Translations under genes and position numbers: made by a program
Shown here: positions 46,916 through 57,321 of the stretch, piece after piece
Numbering within the stretch: the first letter of the stretch is position 1
Layout of the letters: each line of letters starts with the position of its first letter
Notes under the pieces: model-generated
Databases searched by the model: none
What the model saw: the letters and a program-made list of their open reading frames with translations, nothing else
Told to the model about the DNA's origin: nothing
Source of the DNA: Ensifer aridi
GTDB taxonomy: Bacteria > Pseudomonadota > Alphaproteobacteria > Rhizobiales > Rhizobiaceae
Direction: 5' to 3'
DNA: 64,000 nt
Assembly (NCBI RefSeq): GCF_002078505.1
Contig: NZ_LUAV01000038.1
Span: forward strand, 248,001 to 312,000

Positions 46916-46964
46916 AGCGCGGGATGCGGGCCGAAAGCCGCGCATATGTTTCCTCATCCCGCCC
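46916..46964. repeat. Palindromic repeat, copy B of three
   Basis: Arms GCGGGATG (46919-46926) and CATCCCGC (46955-46962) with inner hairpin GCGGGCC...GCCGC. It begins 6 bp after the lacR stop, and its right edge overlaps the vapC stop codon (TAG, 46966-46964). Confidence 0.85.
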
Positions 46965-47377
46965 TAAAAGTCCCAGGGTGAAATCAACTCGAGACCCGTC
47001 GTTGCGAAATCCGCGATATTACGCGTAGCCAGGCGCCCGCCGTTGATCCGGGCTATGGCGGCGATCATTCCATCGGGAGCCGACATGAGACGGCCTTGCC
47101 GCGACGCAGCGCCCATGATCTCGCCATAAGCAATCGCCGCCTCCTCGGTGAGACCGAATACCCGATCGGCGAAGCGTTGCCTCCACTCGGCGAGTCCCTG
47201 CTGCAGCCGTTGAGCGCGCTGATCTGGCAAGATCTTTTCGATGCCGTACGCTATTTCGGCAATCGTAACGGTCGGAAGTGCGAGCTCCGCATCGTAGCGC
47301 ACGAGCCAGGCGATAACAGCCTCGGAAGGGGTCTTGCGCAGCGTTTCCGATACGACGTTGGTGTCTACAAAAATCAA
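46964..47377 (-). CDS. vapC: VapC/FitB-type PIN-domain toxin
   Basis: A 137-aa PIN-domain protein: Asp5 (IFVDTNVVSE), Glu of VTIAEIAYGIE near 40, Asp of SAPDGMIAAIA near 102 and RNIADF near the end. Start appears to be TTG 47377, giving a 4-nt TTGA overlap with the antitoxin stop; a later start would lose the first catalytic Asp. The stop codon lies in the repeat. Confidence 0.88.
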   Translation of the reverse strand: MIFVDTNVVSETLRKTPSEAVIAWLVRYDAELALPTVTIAEIAYGIEKILPDQRAQRLQQGLAEWRQRFADRVFGLTEEAAIAYGEIMGAASRQGRLMSAPDGMIAAIARINGGRLATRNIADFATTGLELISPWDF

Positions 47378-47622
47378 AGCTCAGGACCTGTATGCCCTTT
47401 CCGCTCCTCTCTAATCACCGCCTCAAGGTCGACATCGGTGCCGTAGCTTTTGGACAAGCGCTTGTAAAACGCCGCGGCGGGCTCTCGCCCGGCCTCTCGA
47501 ACTTCATACAATTCGAGAGCACGTTCCACCACGTCGGCGATCGAGCGGTTCTCGCGCCGTGCCAGCCGATGAGCGAGTTCACGCGCCTTAGCACTTCGAA
47601 CGGAAAGTTGCGGGGCAGCCAT
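47374..47622 (-). CDS. vapB: VapB/FitA-type antitoxin (ribbon-helix-helix-like)
   Basis: An 82-aa protein with a PSK/FitA-type N-terminus (PQLSVRSAKARELAHRLARR, then ENRSIADVVERALELYE), different from the AbrB-type antitoxin at 34224. AAGGAG is 7 nt before ATG 47622. It pairs with the VapC downstream. Confidence 0.87.
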   Translation of the reverse strand: MAAPQLSVRSAKARELAHRLARRENRSIADVVERALELYEVREAGREPAAAFYKRLSKSYGTDVDLEAVIREERKGHTGPEL

Positions 47623-47718
47623 TGGTAACTCCTTTTTTAACAATATAGTCCACGGCGGGTATGCCATCAAGATGGCAGCAGCTATCTGGATGGCTCATGG
47701 GGCGGGCACAAATCGGCG

Positions 47719-47734
47719 GTAAAAATTTACTGAA
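47719..47734. promoter_or_regulatory. Candidate LacR operator before lacE
   Basis: GTAAAAATTTAC (47719-47730) is a perfect 12-bp palindrome, part of TAAAAATTTACTGAA, which matches the lacR-upstream site. It lies about 90 bp before lacE, within the expected promoter region. Confidence 0.5.
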
Positions 47735-47820
47735 AATATTGCCTCCTGCAGAATTTTGAGAAATACTCGGCCGCGAGACAGAGAGGATGTCTCGGGGAAC
47801 AAACCTTGAGGGAGGAATCA

Positions 47821-49095
47821 ATGGACATTTTAGCGCGTGCCTATCTGCCGCGTATCGCCGGCCTCGCTTTGGCGAGCGCAAGCTTCTTGGCGGTGACTGC
47901 CGCCGAGGCGAAGGAAATCACCATCTGGTGCTGGGACCCGAACTTCAACGTCGCGATCATGAAGGAAGCCGGCGCCCGTTATACCAAGAAGCACGCTGAC
48001 GTCACTTTTAATGTCGTCGATTTCGCCAAGACCGACGTCGAGCAGAAGCTGCAGACGGGCCTTGCTTCCGGCACCGCCGACGCGCTGCCCGACATCGTTC
48101 TCATCGAGGACTATGGCGCGCAGAAATATCTCCAGTCTTTCCCCGGCGCCTTCGCGCCCCTTTCCGGCACCGTCGATTATTCCGGTTTCGCCCCCTACAA
48201 GGTCGAGGTGATGACCTTGGACGGTCAGGTCTACGGCATGCCCTTCGATTCCGGTGTCACCGGGCTCTACTATCGTAAGGATTACCTCGAGCAGGCCGGC
48301 TTCAAGCCCGAGGACATGCAGAACCTCACCTGGGACCGCTTCATCGAAATCGGCAGGCAAGTGGAGACCAAGACCGGCAAGAAGATGATGGGCCTCGACC
48401 CGAACGATGCCGGGCTGGTGCGCATCATGATGCAATCGGCCGGGCAATGGTATTTCGACAAGGAAGGCAAGACGAACATCACCGGCAATGCGGCACTGAA
48501 GGCGGCGCTCGAGACGGTCGGCAAAATCATGCAGGCCGATATCTACAAGGCCGCCAACGGCTGGTCCGACTGGGTCGGCACCTTCACATCCGGTGATGTC
48601 GCGACAGTGATGGCCGGCGTCTGGATCACGGGCACCGTCAAAGCGCAGCCGGACCAGGCCGGGAAATGGGGCGTGGCGCCCATTCCGACGCTCGGCATCG
48701 AAGGTGCGACGCATGCCTCCAACCTCGGCGGCTCGAGCTGGTACGTGCTTGAAAGCTCGGCGGAAAAAGCGGAAGCGATCGACTTCCTGAACGAGATCTA
48801 CGCCAAAGACATCGATTTCTATCAGAAGATCCTGCAGGAGCGTGGCGCCGTCGGTTCGCTGCTCGCCGCCCGCGGTGGTGCGGCCTACGAAGCGGCCGAT
48901 CCGTTCTTCGGCGGCGAAAAGGTCTGGCAGAACTTCTCCGATTGGCTGGCGAAGGTTCCGTCGGTCAATTACGGCGTCTTCACCAACGAGGCGGACCTCG
49001 CGGTCACCGCGCAGCTGCCGGCGCTAACCCAAGGGATGCCGGTCGACGAGGCGCTGAAGGCGATCGAGTCCGAGATCAGCGGCCAGATCCAATAG
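47821..49095 (+). CDS. lacE: LacE, periplasmic lactose/galactoside-binding protein
   Basis: A 424-aa family 1 solute-binding protein with signal peptide (MDILARAYLPRIAGLALASA, cleavage near AEA-KEI) and EITIWCWDPNFNVAIMKEAG. First gene of lacEFGZK. GGAGGAATCA precedes the ATG. Substrate assigned from the operon, which includes a GH2 beta-galactosidase; related beta-galactosides are possible. Confidence 0.88.
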   Translation: MDILARAYLPRIAGLALASASFLAVTAAEAKEITIWCWDPNFNVAIMKEAGARYTKKHADVTFNVVDFAKTDVEQKLQTGLASGTADALPDIVLIEDYGAQKYLQSFPGAFAPLSGTVDYSGFAPYKVEVMTLDGQVYGMPFDSGVTGLYYRKDYLEQAGFKPEDMQNLTWDRFIEIGRQVETKTGKKMMGLDPNDAGLVRIMMQSAGQWYFDKEGKTNITGNAALKAALETVGKIMQADIYKAANGWSDWVGTFTSGDVATVMAGVWITGTVKAQPDQAGKWGVAPIPTLGIEGATHASNLGGSSWYVLESSAEKAEAIDFLNEIYAKDIDFYQKILQERGAVGSLLAARGGAAYEAADPFFGGEKVWQNFSDWLAKVPSVNYGVFTNEADLAVTAQLPALTQGMPVDEALKAIESEISGQIQ

Positions 49096-49120
49096 GACGG
49101 TGATTCCTTCACCGCTCGCG

Positions 49121-49145
49121 GGCCGTGGCGACTTGAGCCACGGCC
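49121..49145 (+). other. Hairpin between lacE and lacF
   Basis: GGCCGTGGC (49121-49129) pairs perfectly with GCCACGGCC (49137-49145), 7-nt loop, in the 77-bp gap after the binding-protein gene. It matches in position the hairpins after thuE and agpA. Confidence 0.6.
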
Positions 49146-49172
49146 AACATTCCCGCATCCATGAGGTTGACG

Positions 49173-50072
49173 ATGGCTCACGCGCGCCGCGGCGGCATCG
49201 GCCGATATTATGACGTCAATGGCTGGCTCTTCGTCGCGCCGGCCCTCGGGCTGATCGCCCTCTTCATGATCTATCCGATCCTCTGGTCGCTCTGGATGTC
49301 CTTCCAGTCCGGCCGTGGCATGATGATGAAGTTCGCCGGCTTCGCAAACATCGTCCGCCTTTGGAACGACCCGGTCTTCATCAAGGCGCTCACCAACACG
49401 ATGACCTATTTCGTCGTGCAGGTGCCGATCATGATCCTGCTCGCGCTGATCCTGGCGTCGCTCCTCAACAATCCGCGCCTTGTCGGCCGGGGGCTTTTCC
49501 GTACCGCCATCTTCCTGCCCTGCGTCACCTCGCTCGTCGCCTATTCCGTGTTGTTCAAGGGCATGTTCGCGCCCGACGGTATCGTCAACTCGACGCTCCA
49601 GGCGATCGGCATCATCGCCTCGCCCATCCCGTGGCTTACGAACGCCTTCTGGGCGAAGACGCTGGTCATCATCGCCATCACCTGGCGCTGGACCGGCTAC
49701 AACATGATCTTCTATCTGGCGGCGCTGCAGAACATCGACAAGTCGATCTACGAGGTGGCCCGCATCGACGGCGTGCCTGCCTGGGCGCGCTTCACCCACA
49801 TCACCATACCGCTTTTGAAACCGGTCATCCTCTTCACTACGGTGATATCGACGATCGGCACGCTGCAGCTCTTCGACGAGGTCTATAATCTCACCGAAGG
49901 CAAGGGCGGACCGTCCAATGCGACGCTGACCTTGTCGCTCTATATCTATAATCTCACCTTCCGCTTCATGCCGAATTTCGGCTACGCGGCGACGGTCTCC
50001 TACGTTATCGTCGTCCTCGTCGCGCTGCTCGCCTTCGTCCAGTTCTTCGCAGCAAGGGAGCGCGACCGATGA
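49173..50072 (+). CDS. lacF: LacF, ABC sugar permease (MalF type)
   Basis: A 299-aa permease: six helices (first LFVAPALGLIALFMIYPILW) and EAA motif YEVARIDGVPAWARFTHITI. ATG 49173 (MAHARRGG) is chosen; ATG 49161 is in frame but has no ribosome-binding site. Works with LacG and LacK. Confidence 0.9.
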   Translation: MAHARRGGIGRYYDVNGWLFVAPALGLIALFMIYPILWSLWMSFQSGRGMMMKFAGFANIVRLWNDPVFIKALTNTMTYFVVQVPIMILLALILASLLNNPRLVGRGLFRTAIFLPCVTSLVAYSVLFKGMFAPDGIVNSTLQAIGIIASPIPWLTNAFWAKTLVIIAITWRWTGYNMIFYLAALQNIDKSIYEVARIDGVPAWARFTHITIPLLKPVILFTTVISTIGTLQLFDEVYNLTEGKGGPSNATLTLSLYIYNLTFRFMPNFGYAATVSYVIVVLVALLAFVQFFAARERDR

Positions 50073-50890
50073 ACACCAGCGTCACGCGCAACGCATCGGC
50101 GGTCTTCACCTATGGCTTTCTCGGGCTGATGGCCTTCCTCTCGGTCTTCCCGTTCATCTGGATGGTGCTCGGCGCCACCAATTCCTCGATCGACATCATC
50201 AAGGGCAACCTTCTGCCGGGCGAGGCGCTCGCGACGAATGTCGGCAATTTCTTCACGCTCGTGAACGTGCCGCTCGTCTTCTGGAACTCGGCGAAGGTCA
50301 CCATTCTTGCGACGGTGCTGACGCTCGCGGTGTCGTCGCTCGCCGGCTACGGTTTCGAGATGTTCCGCTCGCGCCAGCGCGAGCGGGTCTACCGCGTCAT
50401 GCTGTTGACGCTGATGATCCCCTTTGCGGCGCTGATGATCCCGCTCTTCATCATGATGGGCAAGTCAGGCCTCATCAACACGCATTTGGCAGTCGTTCTG
50501 CCCTCGATCGGCTCGGCCTTCGTCATCTTCTATTTCCGGCAGAGCACCAAGGCTTTTCCGTCGGAATTGCGCGACGCCGCCAAGGTCGACGGGCTCAAGG
50601 AATGGCAGATCTTCCTCTTCATCTACGTGCCGGTGATGCGGTCAACTTACGCGGCGGCCTTCATCATCGTCTTCATGACGGCATGGAACAATTATCTCTG
50701 GCCGCTGATCGTGCTGCAGTCGAACGAGACCAAGACCATCACGCTGGTCATCTCGTCGCTCGCCTCCGCCTACTACCCCGACTACGGCGTGGTTATGGTC
50801 GGCACGATCCTCGCGACGCTGCCGACACTTGCCGTTTTCTTCTTCATGCAACGCCAATTCGTCCAGGGCATGCTGGGCTCAGTGAAATAG
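50069..50890 (+). CDS. lacG: LacG, ABC sugar permease (MalG type)
   Basis: A 273-aa permease: first helix FLGLMAFLSVFPFIWMVLGA, EAA motif LRDAAKVDGLKEWQIFLFIY and six predicted helices. It overlaps lacF by 4 nt (ATGA). Confidence 0.9.
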   Translation: MNTSVTRNASAVFTYGFLGLMAFLSVFPFIWMVLGATNSSIDIIKGNLLPGEALATNVGNFFTLVNVPLVFWNSAKVTILATVLTLAVSSLAGYGFEMFRSRQRERVYRVMLLTLMIPFAALMIPLFIMMGKSGLINTHLAVVLPSIGSAFVIFYFRQSTKAFPSELRDAAKVDGLKEWQIFLFIYVPVMRSTYAAAFIIVFMTAWNNYLWPLIVLQSNETKTITLVISSLASAYYPDYGVVMVGTILATLPTLAVFFFMQRQFVQGMLGSVK

Positions 50891-50895
50891 GAAAG

Positions 50896-53163
50896 ATGAT
50901 GCGCTCTGTTACTTCCTTCAACGATTCATGGGTGTTCTCCGAAGGCTTCGTCGCCGCGGACGCCGGCCGACTCAAAGCCGGGCAGGCCGTGAGCCTGCCG
51001 CACAACGCCGTCGAGCTCCCCTTCAACTATTTCGACGAGACGTCCTATCAGCGCGCCTTCACCTATCAGAAGGTCATCGGATGGCATCGCGACTTCGCCG
51101 GCCGCGAGGTCTCGCTCGTCTTCGACGCCGCGATGGCGGACGCCGTCGTTTATCTCAACGGCGAGGAGATCGTCGCCCATAAGGACGGCTATACGCCCTT
51201 CGAAGCGCGCCTCACCGGCAAGCTCCGCGAGGGCGACAATCTGATCACCGTCAAGATCGACGGCAGCGAGAATCCGGAGATCCCGCCCTTCGGCGGCCGG
51301 ATCGACTATCTCACCTATGCCGGCATCTATCGCAACGTCTGGCTCAAGGTCACCGACCCGGTCTCGATCGCCAACATCAAGATCGAGACCCGCGACGTGC
51401 TGAGCGACGCCAAGTCGGTCACTGTCCGCTGCGACCTTTCCAATCCGCAGAGGCTCGCTTTCGCCGGCACGGTGACGGCGCTCTTGAGGGATGGCGAAGG
51501 CGAACTCCTCGCCGAAGCGGTCGGCGAGACGAGCGGCGAAAGTGTCACGCTCAAAATGACCGGCATCAAGGGGCTATCGCTCTGGGACATCGACGCCCCG
51601 GTTCTTTACCAGGTGGAAGTGCAGCTTCGGACCGACCAGGGCCGCGACCGCCTGTCCTCGCATTTCGGCTTCCGCACGGCGGAATTCACCGTGGACGGCT
51701 TCCGGCTCAACGGCCGGCCGTTGAAGATTCGAGGGCTCAACCGCCACCAGGCCTTCCCCTATGTCGGCTATGCCATGGGGCGCCGGGCGCAGGAGCGCGA
51801 CGCGGAACTGCTCAAGCACAAGCTCCACTGCAATCTCGTACGCACCTCGCATTATCCGCAGTCGAAGTGGTTCCTCGACCATTGCGACCGCATCGGCCTG
51901 CTCGTCTTCGAGGAAATTCCGGGCTGGCAGCACATCGGCGGCGAGGCATGGAAGGAGGAGGCGATCCTCAACGTCCGCCGGATGATCGAGCGCGACTGGA
52001 ACCATCCCTCGATCGTCATCTGGGGCGTGCGCATCAACGAGTCGCAGGATTCGCACGACTTCTATGTCGAGACCAATCGCCTCGCCCGCGAGCTCGACCC
52101 GACCCGGCAGACGGGCGGCGTGCGCTACATCACCGATAGCGAGCTTTTGGAAGACGTCTATACGATGAACGACTTCATCCTCGGCAACGAAGAACTGCCG
52201 GGGTCAAACCGCCCGCGCACTGCGCTCAGGCCACAGCAGGAATGCACCGGGCTTTCGCGCAAGGTACCCTATCTCATCACAGAGTTCGGCGGCCACATGT
52301 ACCCGACGAAGATCTACGACCAGGAGCAGCGGCAGGCCGAGCATGTGCGCCGCCACCTCGAGGTGCTGAATGCCGCCCATGAGGACCCGAGCATCTCCGG
52401 CGCGATCGGCTGGTGCATGTTCGACTACAACACCCACAAGGATTTCGGCTCCGGCGACCGCATCTGCTATCACGGCGTCATGGACATGTTCCGCGAACCG
52501 AAGTTCGCGGCTTACGTATACGCAAGCCAATGCGACCCGTCGGAGGAGGTGGTGATGAAGCCCGTCACCTTCTGGGCGCGCGGCGAGCGCAACATCGGCG
52601 GCGTACTGCCGCTGATCGTGCTCACCAATTGCGACGAGATCGAACTCAAATACGGGTCTCTCGTGAAGCGCGTCGGCCCCGACCGCGAGAACTTCCCGCA
52701 TCTGCCGCATGCGCCCGTCGTCATCGACCACCGCCATTTCACCAAGGACGAGCTCGGGGTCTGGGGCATGAAGTGGGAGAGCGCCGAATTCACCGGCTTC
52801 ACCGGCGGCAAGAGGGTCGCCAATCTCCGCATGGTCGCTGATCCCGTGCCGACGACGCTTCAAATCGAGGCCGATGGCAAGACGATCAGAGCCGAGGGCC
52901 GCGACAGCGTTCGCGTCATCGTCCGTGCGCTCGACCAGGCCGGCAACATCCTGCCGTTCCTGAACGATGCGGTCGATGTCGAGGTCCAAGGCCCGGCACG
53001 GCTCATCGGCCCCGCACACCTCGTCTTTCAGGGTGGCACGACCGGCTTCTGGCTGGAGTCGGTCGGCAGCGCCGGCGATGTCGCCGTCATCGTCACGTCG
53101 TGGCGTCTCGGCGCGGCAAAGCTGGACCTCGTGGCGTCGGCCGAAGGAGCGGCAACTGCATGA
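50896..53163 (+). CDS. lacZ1: LacZ-type GH2 beta-galactosidase
   Basis: A 755-aa family 2 glycosidase, shorter than E. coli LacZ (about 1023). An N-terminal sugar-binding domain (SLPHNAVELPFNYFDETSYQ) and immunoglobulin-like domain precede the TIM barrel with acid/base Glu382 (WGVRINESQD) and nucleophile Glu463 (LITEFGGHMY). It lies between the permease and ATPase genes of a sugar importer, so it acts in the cytoplasm on the imported sugar. Beta-galactosidase is favoured by the lacEFGZK order; GH2 can also be glucuronidase or mannosidase. Confidence 0.87.
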   Translation: MMRSVTSFNDSWVFSEGFVAADAGRLKAGQAVSLPHNAVELPFNYFDETSYQRAFTYQKVIGWHRDFAGREVSLVFDAAMADAVVYLNGEEIVAHKDGYTPFEARLTGKLREGDNLITVKIDGSENPEIPPFGGRIDYLTYAGIYRNVWLKVTDPVSIANIKIETRDVLSDAKSVTVRCDLSNPQRLAFAGTVTALLRDGEGELLAEAVGETSGESVTLKMTGIKGLSLWDIDAPVLYQVEVQLRTDQGRDRLSSHFGFRTAEFTVDGFRLNGRPLKIRGLNRHQAFPYVGYAMGRRAQERDAELLKHKLHCNLVRTSHYPQSKWFLDHCDRIGLLVFEEIPGWQHIGGEAWKEEAILNVRRMIERDWNHPSIVIWGVRINESQDSHDFYVETNRLARELDPTRQTGGVRYITDSELLEDVYTMNDFILGNEELPGSNRPRTALRPQQECTGLSRKVPYLITEFGGHMYPTKIYDQEQRQAEHVRRHLEVLNAAHEDPSISGAIGWCMFDYNTHKDFGSGDRICYHGVMDMFREPKFAAYVYASQCDPSEEVVMKPVTFWARGERNIGGVLPLIVLTNCDEIELKYGSLVKRVGPDRENFPHLPHAPVVIDHRHFTKDELGVWGMKWESAEFTGFTGGKRVANLRMVADPVPTTLQIEADGKTIRAEGRDSVRVIVRALDQAGNILPFLNDAVDVEVQGPARLIGPAHLVFQGGTTGFWLESVGSAGDVAVIVTSWRLGAAKLDLVASAEGAATA

Positions 53164-54236
53164 GCGAGCTGCAACTCAGCGACGTCCGCAAATCCTATGG
53201 CGGCCTGGAAGTCATCAAGGGTGTCGATCTCGACATCAAGTCGGGCGAGTTCGTCGTCTTCGTCGGCCCCTCCGGCTGCGGCAAGTCCACCCTCCTCCGG
53301 ATGATCGCGGGGCTCGAGGAGATCACCTCGGGTGACCTGACGATCGACGACATTCGGATGAACGATGTCGACCCGTCGAAACGCGGCATCGCCATGGTCT
53401 TCCAGTCCTATGCGCTCTACCCGCACATGACGGTGCGGGAGAACATGGGCTTCGCCTTGCGCTTTGCCGGCGTTCCCAAAGCCGAGATCGAGAAACGGGT
53501 GAACGAGGCGGCCAGCATCCTCGAGCTCGGCCCCCTGCTCGACCGCAAGCCGAAGCAGCTTTCGGGCGGCCAGCGCCAGCGCGTGGCGATCGGCCGCGCG
53601 ATCGTCCGCCATCCGAAGATCTTCCTCTTCGACGAGCCGCTTTCAAACCTCGATGCGGAGTTGCGCGTGCACATGCGCATAGAGATCGCGAGGCTGCACA
53701 AGCAGCTCTCCGCGACGATCGTCTATGTGACTCACGATCAGGTGGAGGCCATGACGCTCGCCGACAAGATCGTGGTGATGCGCGGCGGCGTGGTCGAGCA
53801 GGTCGGCTCGCCGCTGGAACTCTATGACGACCCCGCCAATCTCTTCGTCGCCGGCTTCATCGGCTCACCGAAGATGAACTTCCTCAGGGGCGTGATCGAG
53901 CCCGGCGATGGCGGAGAGCCTCACGCCCGCCTGCCCGACTACGGCGACGCGAAGATCCCCATAAAGCTGAAGCAGGCGGTGCCGGGGGCCGAGGTCACCA
54001 TCGGCATCCGGCCCGAGCATTTCAACGAGAGCGGCTCGGCAATCCTCGATCTGACGATCGACATGCTGGAGCATCTCGGCGGCGAGACCTTCGCCTATGC
54101 CCGCCACGGCAAAGGCGAATTGGTCGTGATCGAAACGAAGAACGGCCGCGGCCTGAAATCCGGCGACCGCGTCGCCGCCCGCTTCGACCCCGCCTGCGCC
54201 CTGATATTCGATGCGAGTGGCAAGCGGCTGCGGTAG
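53160..54236 (+). CDS. lacK: LacK, ABC transporter ATP-binding protein (MalK/UgpC type)
   Basis: A 358-aa ATPase: Walker A GPSGCGKST near 37, LSGGQRQRVAIGRA, Walker B IFLFDEPLSNLDA and a C-terminal TOBE region (TIGIRPEHFNESG). It overlaps the lacZ stop by 4 nt. Similar in design to ThuK at 2254-3282. Confidence 0.92.
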   Translation: MSELQLSDVRKSYGGLEVIKGVDLDIKSGEFVVFVGPSGCGKSTLLRMIAGLEEITSGDLTIDDIRMNDVDPSKRGIAMVFQSYALYPHMTVRENMGFALRFAGVPKAEIEKRVNEAASILELGPLLDRKPKQLSGGQRQRVAIGRAIVRHPKIFLFDEPLSNLDAELRVHMRIEIARLHKQLSATIVYVTHDQVEAMTLADKIVVMRGGVVEQVGSPLELYDDPANLFVAGFIGSPKMNFLRGVIEPGDGGEPHARLPDYGDAKIPIKLKQAVPGAEVTIGIRPEHFNESGSAILDLTIDMLEHLGGETFAYARHGKGELVVIETKNGRGLKSGDRVAARFDPACALIFDASGKRLR

Positions 54237-54316
54237 CGCGCGACGGATCAAAAGATGGAACCGTAAAGCCCGCACCAGTGTTCGGCCTTGATCAACCGAA
54301 ACGAGGTGCGGCAACA

Positions 54317-55186
54317 ATGATCCCAACAGTGAAACACCGCTTCGTCGAGTTGGACGGCATCGGCGTCTTCTATCGCGAAGCGGGCCGCGAGGATGCGCCG
54401 GTCGTCCTGCTTCCCCATGGCTACCCGTGCTCGTCCTACGAGTTCCGCAACTTCATGCCGCTACTGGCCGATCGGTGGCGGCTCATCGCGCCGGATTTTC
54501 CGGGGGCGGGATACAGCGACACGCCGGACGACTTCGCCTATGACTTCGACGGCTTCACCGATTTCCTCGACGCATTCCTCCGCCGCCTCGGTGTCGATCG
54601 CTTCGCACTTTATCTGCACGACTTCGGCTCCCAGATCGGTCTCCGGTTGGCAATCCGCCGGCCGGAACGGATCGCCACGCTCATCATCCAGAACGGCGAC
54701 ATCTATGAGGATGTGCTGGGTCCGAAATACGCGTCGCTTAAGGAGTATTTCCGCAATCCCACCGCCGAGGTCCGAGCCAAGCTCGGCGAAGCGGTAAACG
54801 AGGAAGGCTACCGGGACGAATTCCTGAATGATGTTCGGCCCGAGCTTGCCGAGCGGATTCCGCCCGATCTCTGGAAACTGCATTGGTCGCTGACAACGCC
54901 CCGGCGACGGGAGATCGCCATAGACATCATCGCAGGTCTGCGGGAGAACCTTGACTGGTTCCCTCGCTACCAGGCCTATTTGCGCGAACATCAGCCGCCA
55001 ACGCTGATCGTCTGGGGACCGCAGGACGGCTACATGCCCGAGGCTTCGGCACGCGCCTATCTCCGCGACCTGCCGAAGGCCGAATTGCACCTCTTCGACG
55101 GTGGACATTGGCTGCTTGAGACGAACCTCCAGGAGGTCGCCGCGGTCACACGGGACTTTCTCTTGCGAATGTCTCCGGCCTTCTGA
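54317..55186 (+). CDS. Alpha/beta hydrolase, epoxide hydrolase/dehalogenase-like
   Basis: A 289-aa alpha/beta hydrolase. The oxyanion motif HGYPCSS is at 34-40, and the nucleophile elbow has Asp102 (LYLHDFGSQIG) where serine hydrolases have Ser, as in epoxide hydrolases and haloalkane or fluoroacetate dehalogenases. The catalytic His is in DGGHWLLE near 267. It lies 80 bp after lacK and may be separately transcribed. Substrate unknown. Confidence 0.82.
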   Translation: MIPTVKHRFVELDGIGVFYREAGREDAPVVLLPHGYPCSSYEFRNFMPLLADRWRLIAPDFPGAGYSDTPDDFAYDFDGFTDFLDAFLRRLGVDRFALYLHDFGSQIGLRLAIRRPERIATLIIQNGDIYEDVLGPKYASLKEYFRNPTAEVRAKLGEAVNEEGYRDEFLNDVRPELAERIPPDLWKLHWSLTTPRRREIAIDIIAGLRENLDWFPRYQAYLREHQPPTLIVWGPQDGYMPEASARAYLRDLPKAELHLFDGGHWLLETNLQEVAAVTRDFLLRMSPAF

Positions 55187-55244
55187 GCCACGACGGGCGC
55201 GGCCACCAATCAGCCGCGGGGGCGACCAGACTGCATAAACGCTC

Positions 55245-55273
55245 TTGACGGCGCGGCGATATCCGTCACTATT
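55245..55273 (+). promoter_or_regulatory. Predicted thi operon promoter
   Basis: TTGACG (55245-55250), 17 bp, ACTATT (55268-55273). The transcript would start near 55280, just before the TPP riboswitch at 55283. Confidence 0.65.
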
Positions 55274-55282
55274 TGCGTCATT

Positions 55283-55375
55283 CACCAGGGGGGTCCCGGC
55301 AAGGGGCTGAGATACTGCTAAAGCGCGCAGTGACCCGTTGAACCTGATCCAGTTCATACTGGCGTAGGGACGGTG
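55283..55375 (+). promoter_or_regulatory. TPP riboswitch (thi box)
   Basis: The classical THI-box core is present: GGGGCTGAGA (55303-55312) in the first arm, and ACCCGTTGAACCTGATC plus CTGGCGTAGGGA in the second, with CACC (55283-55286) and GGTG (55372-55375) closing P1. It senses thiamine pyrophosphate and should switch off thiCOSGE when TPP is plentiful. The remaining 111 nt to thiC would hold the expression platform. Confidence 0.95.
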
Positions 55376-55486
55376 CGGGCGTTTGAAAGCCAGGATTCCG
55401 TGTTCACGCGATCCATCGGCGATACGTCTTTTCATCCTTCCGGCTTCAGAACTGGGTCTCCAACGCGAAAACTTTGGAGCCTCAAG

Positions 55487-57319
<1,833 letters not shown>

Positions 57320-57321
57320 GC

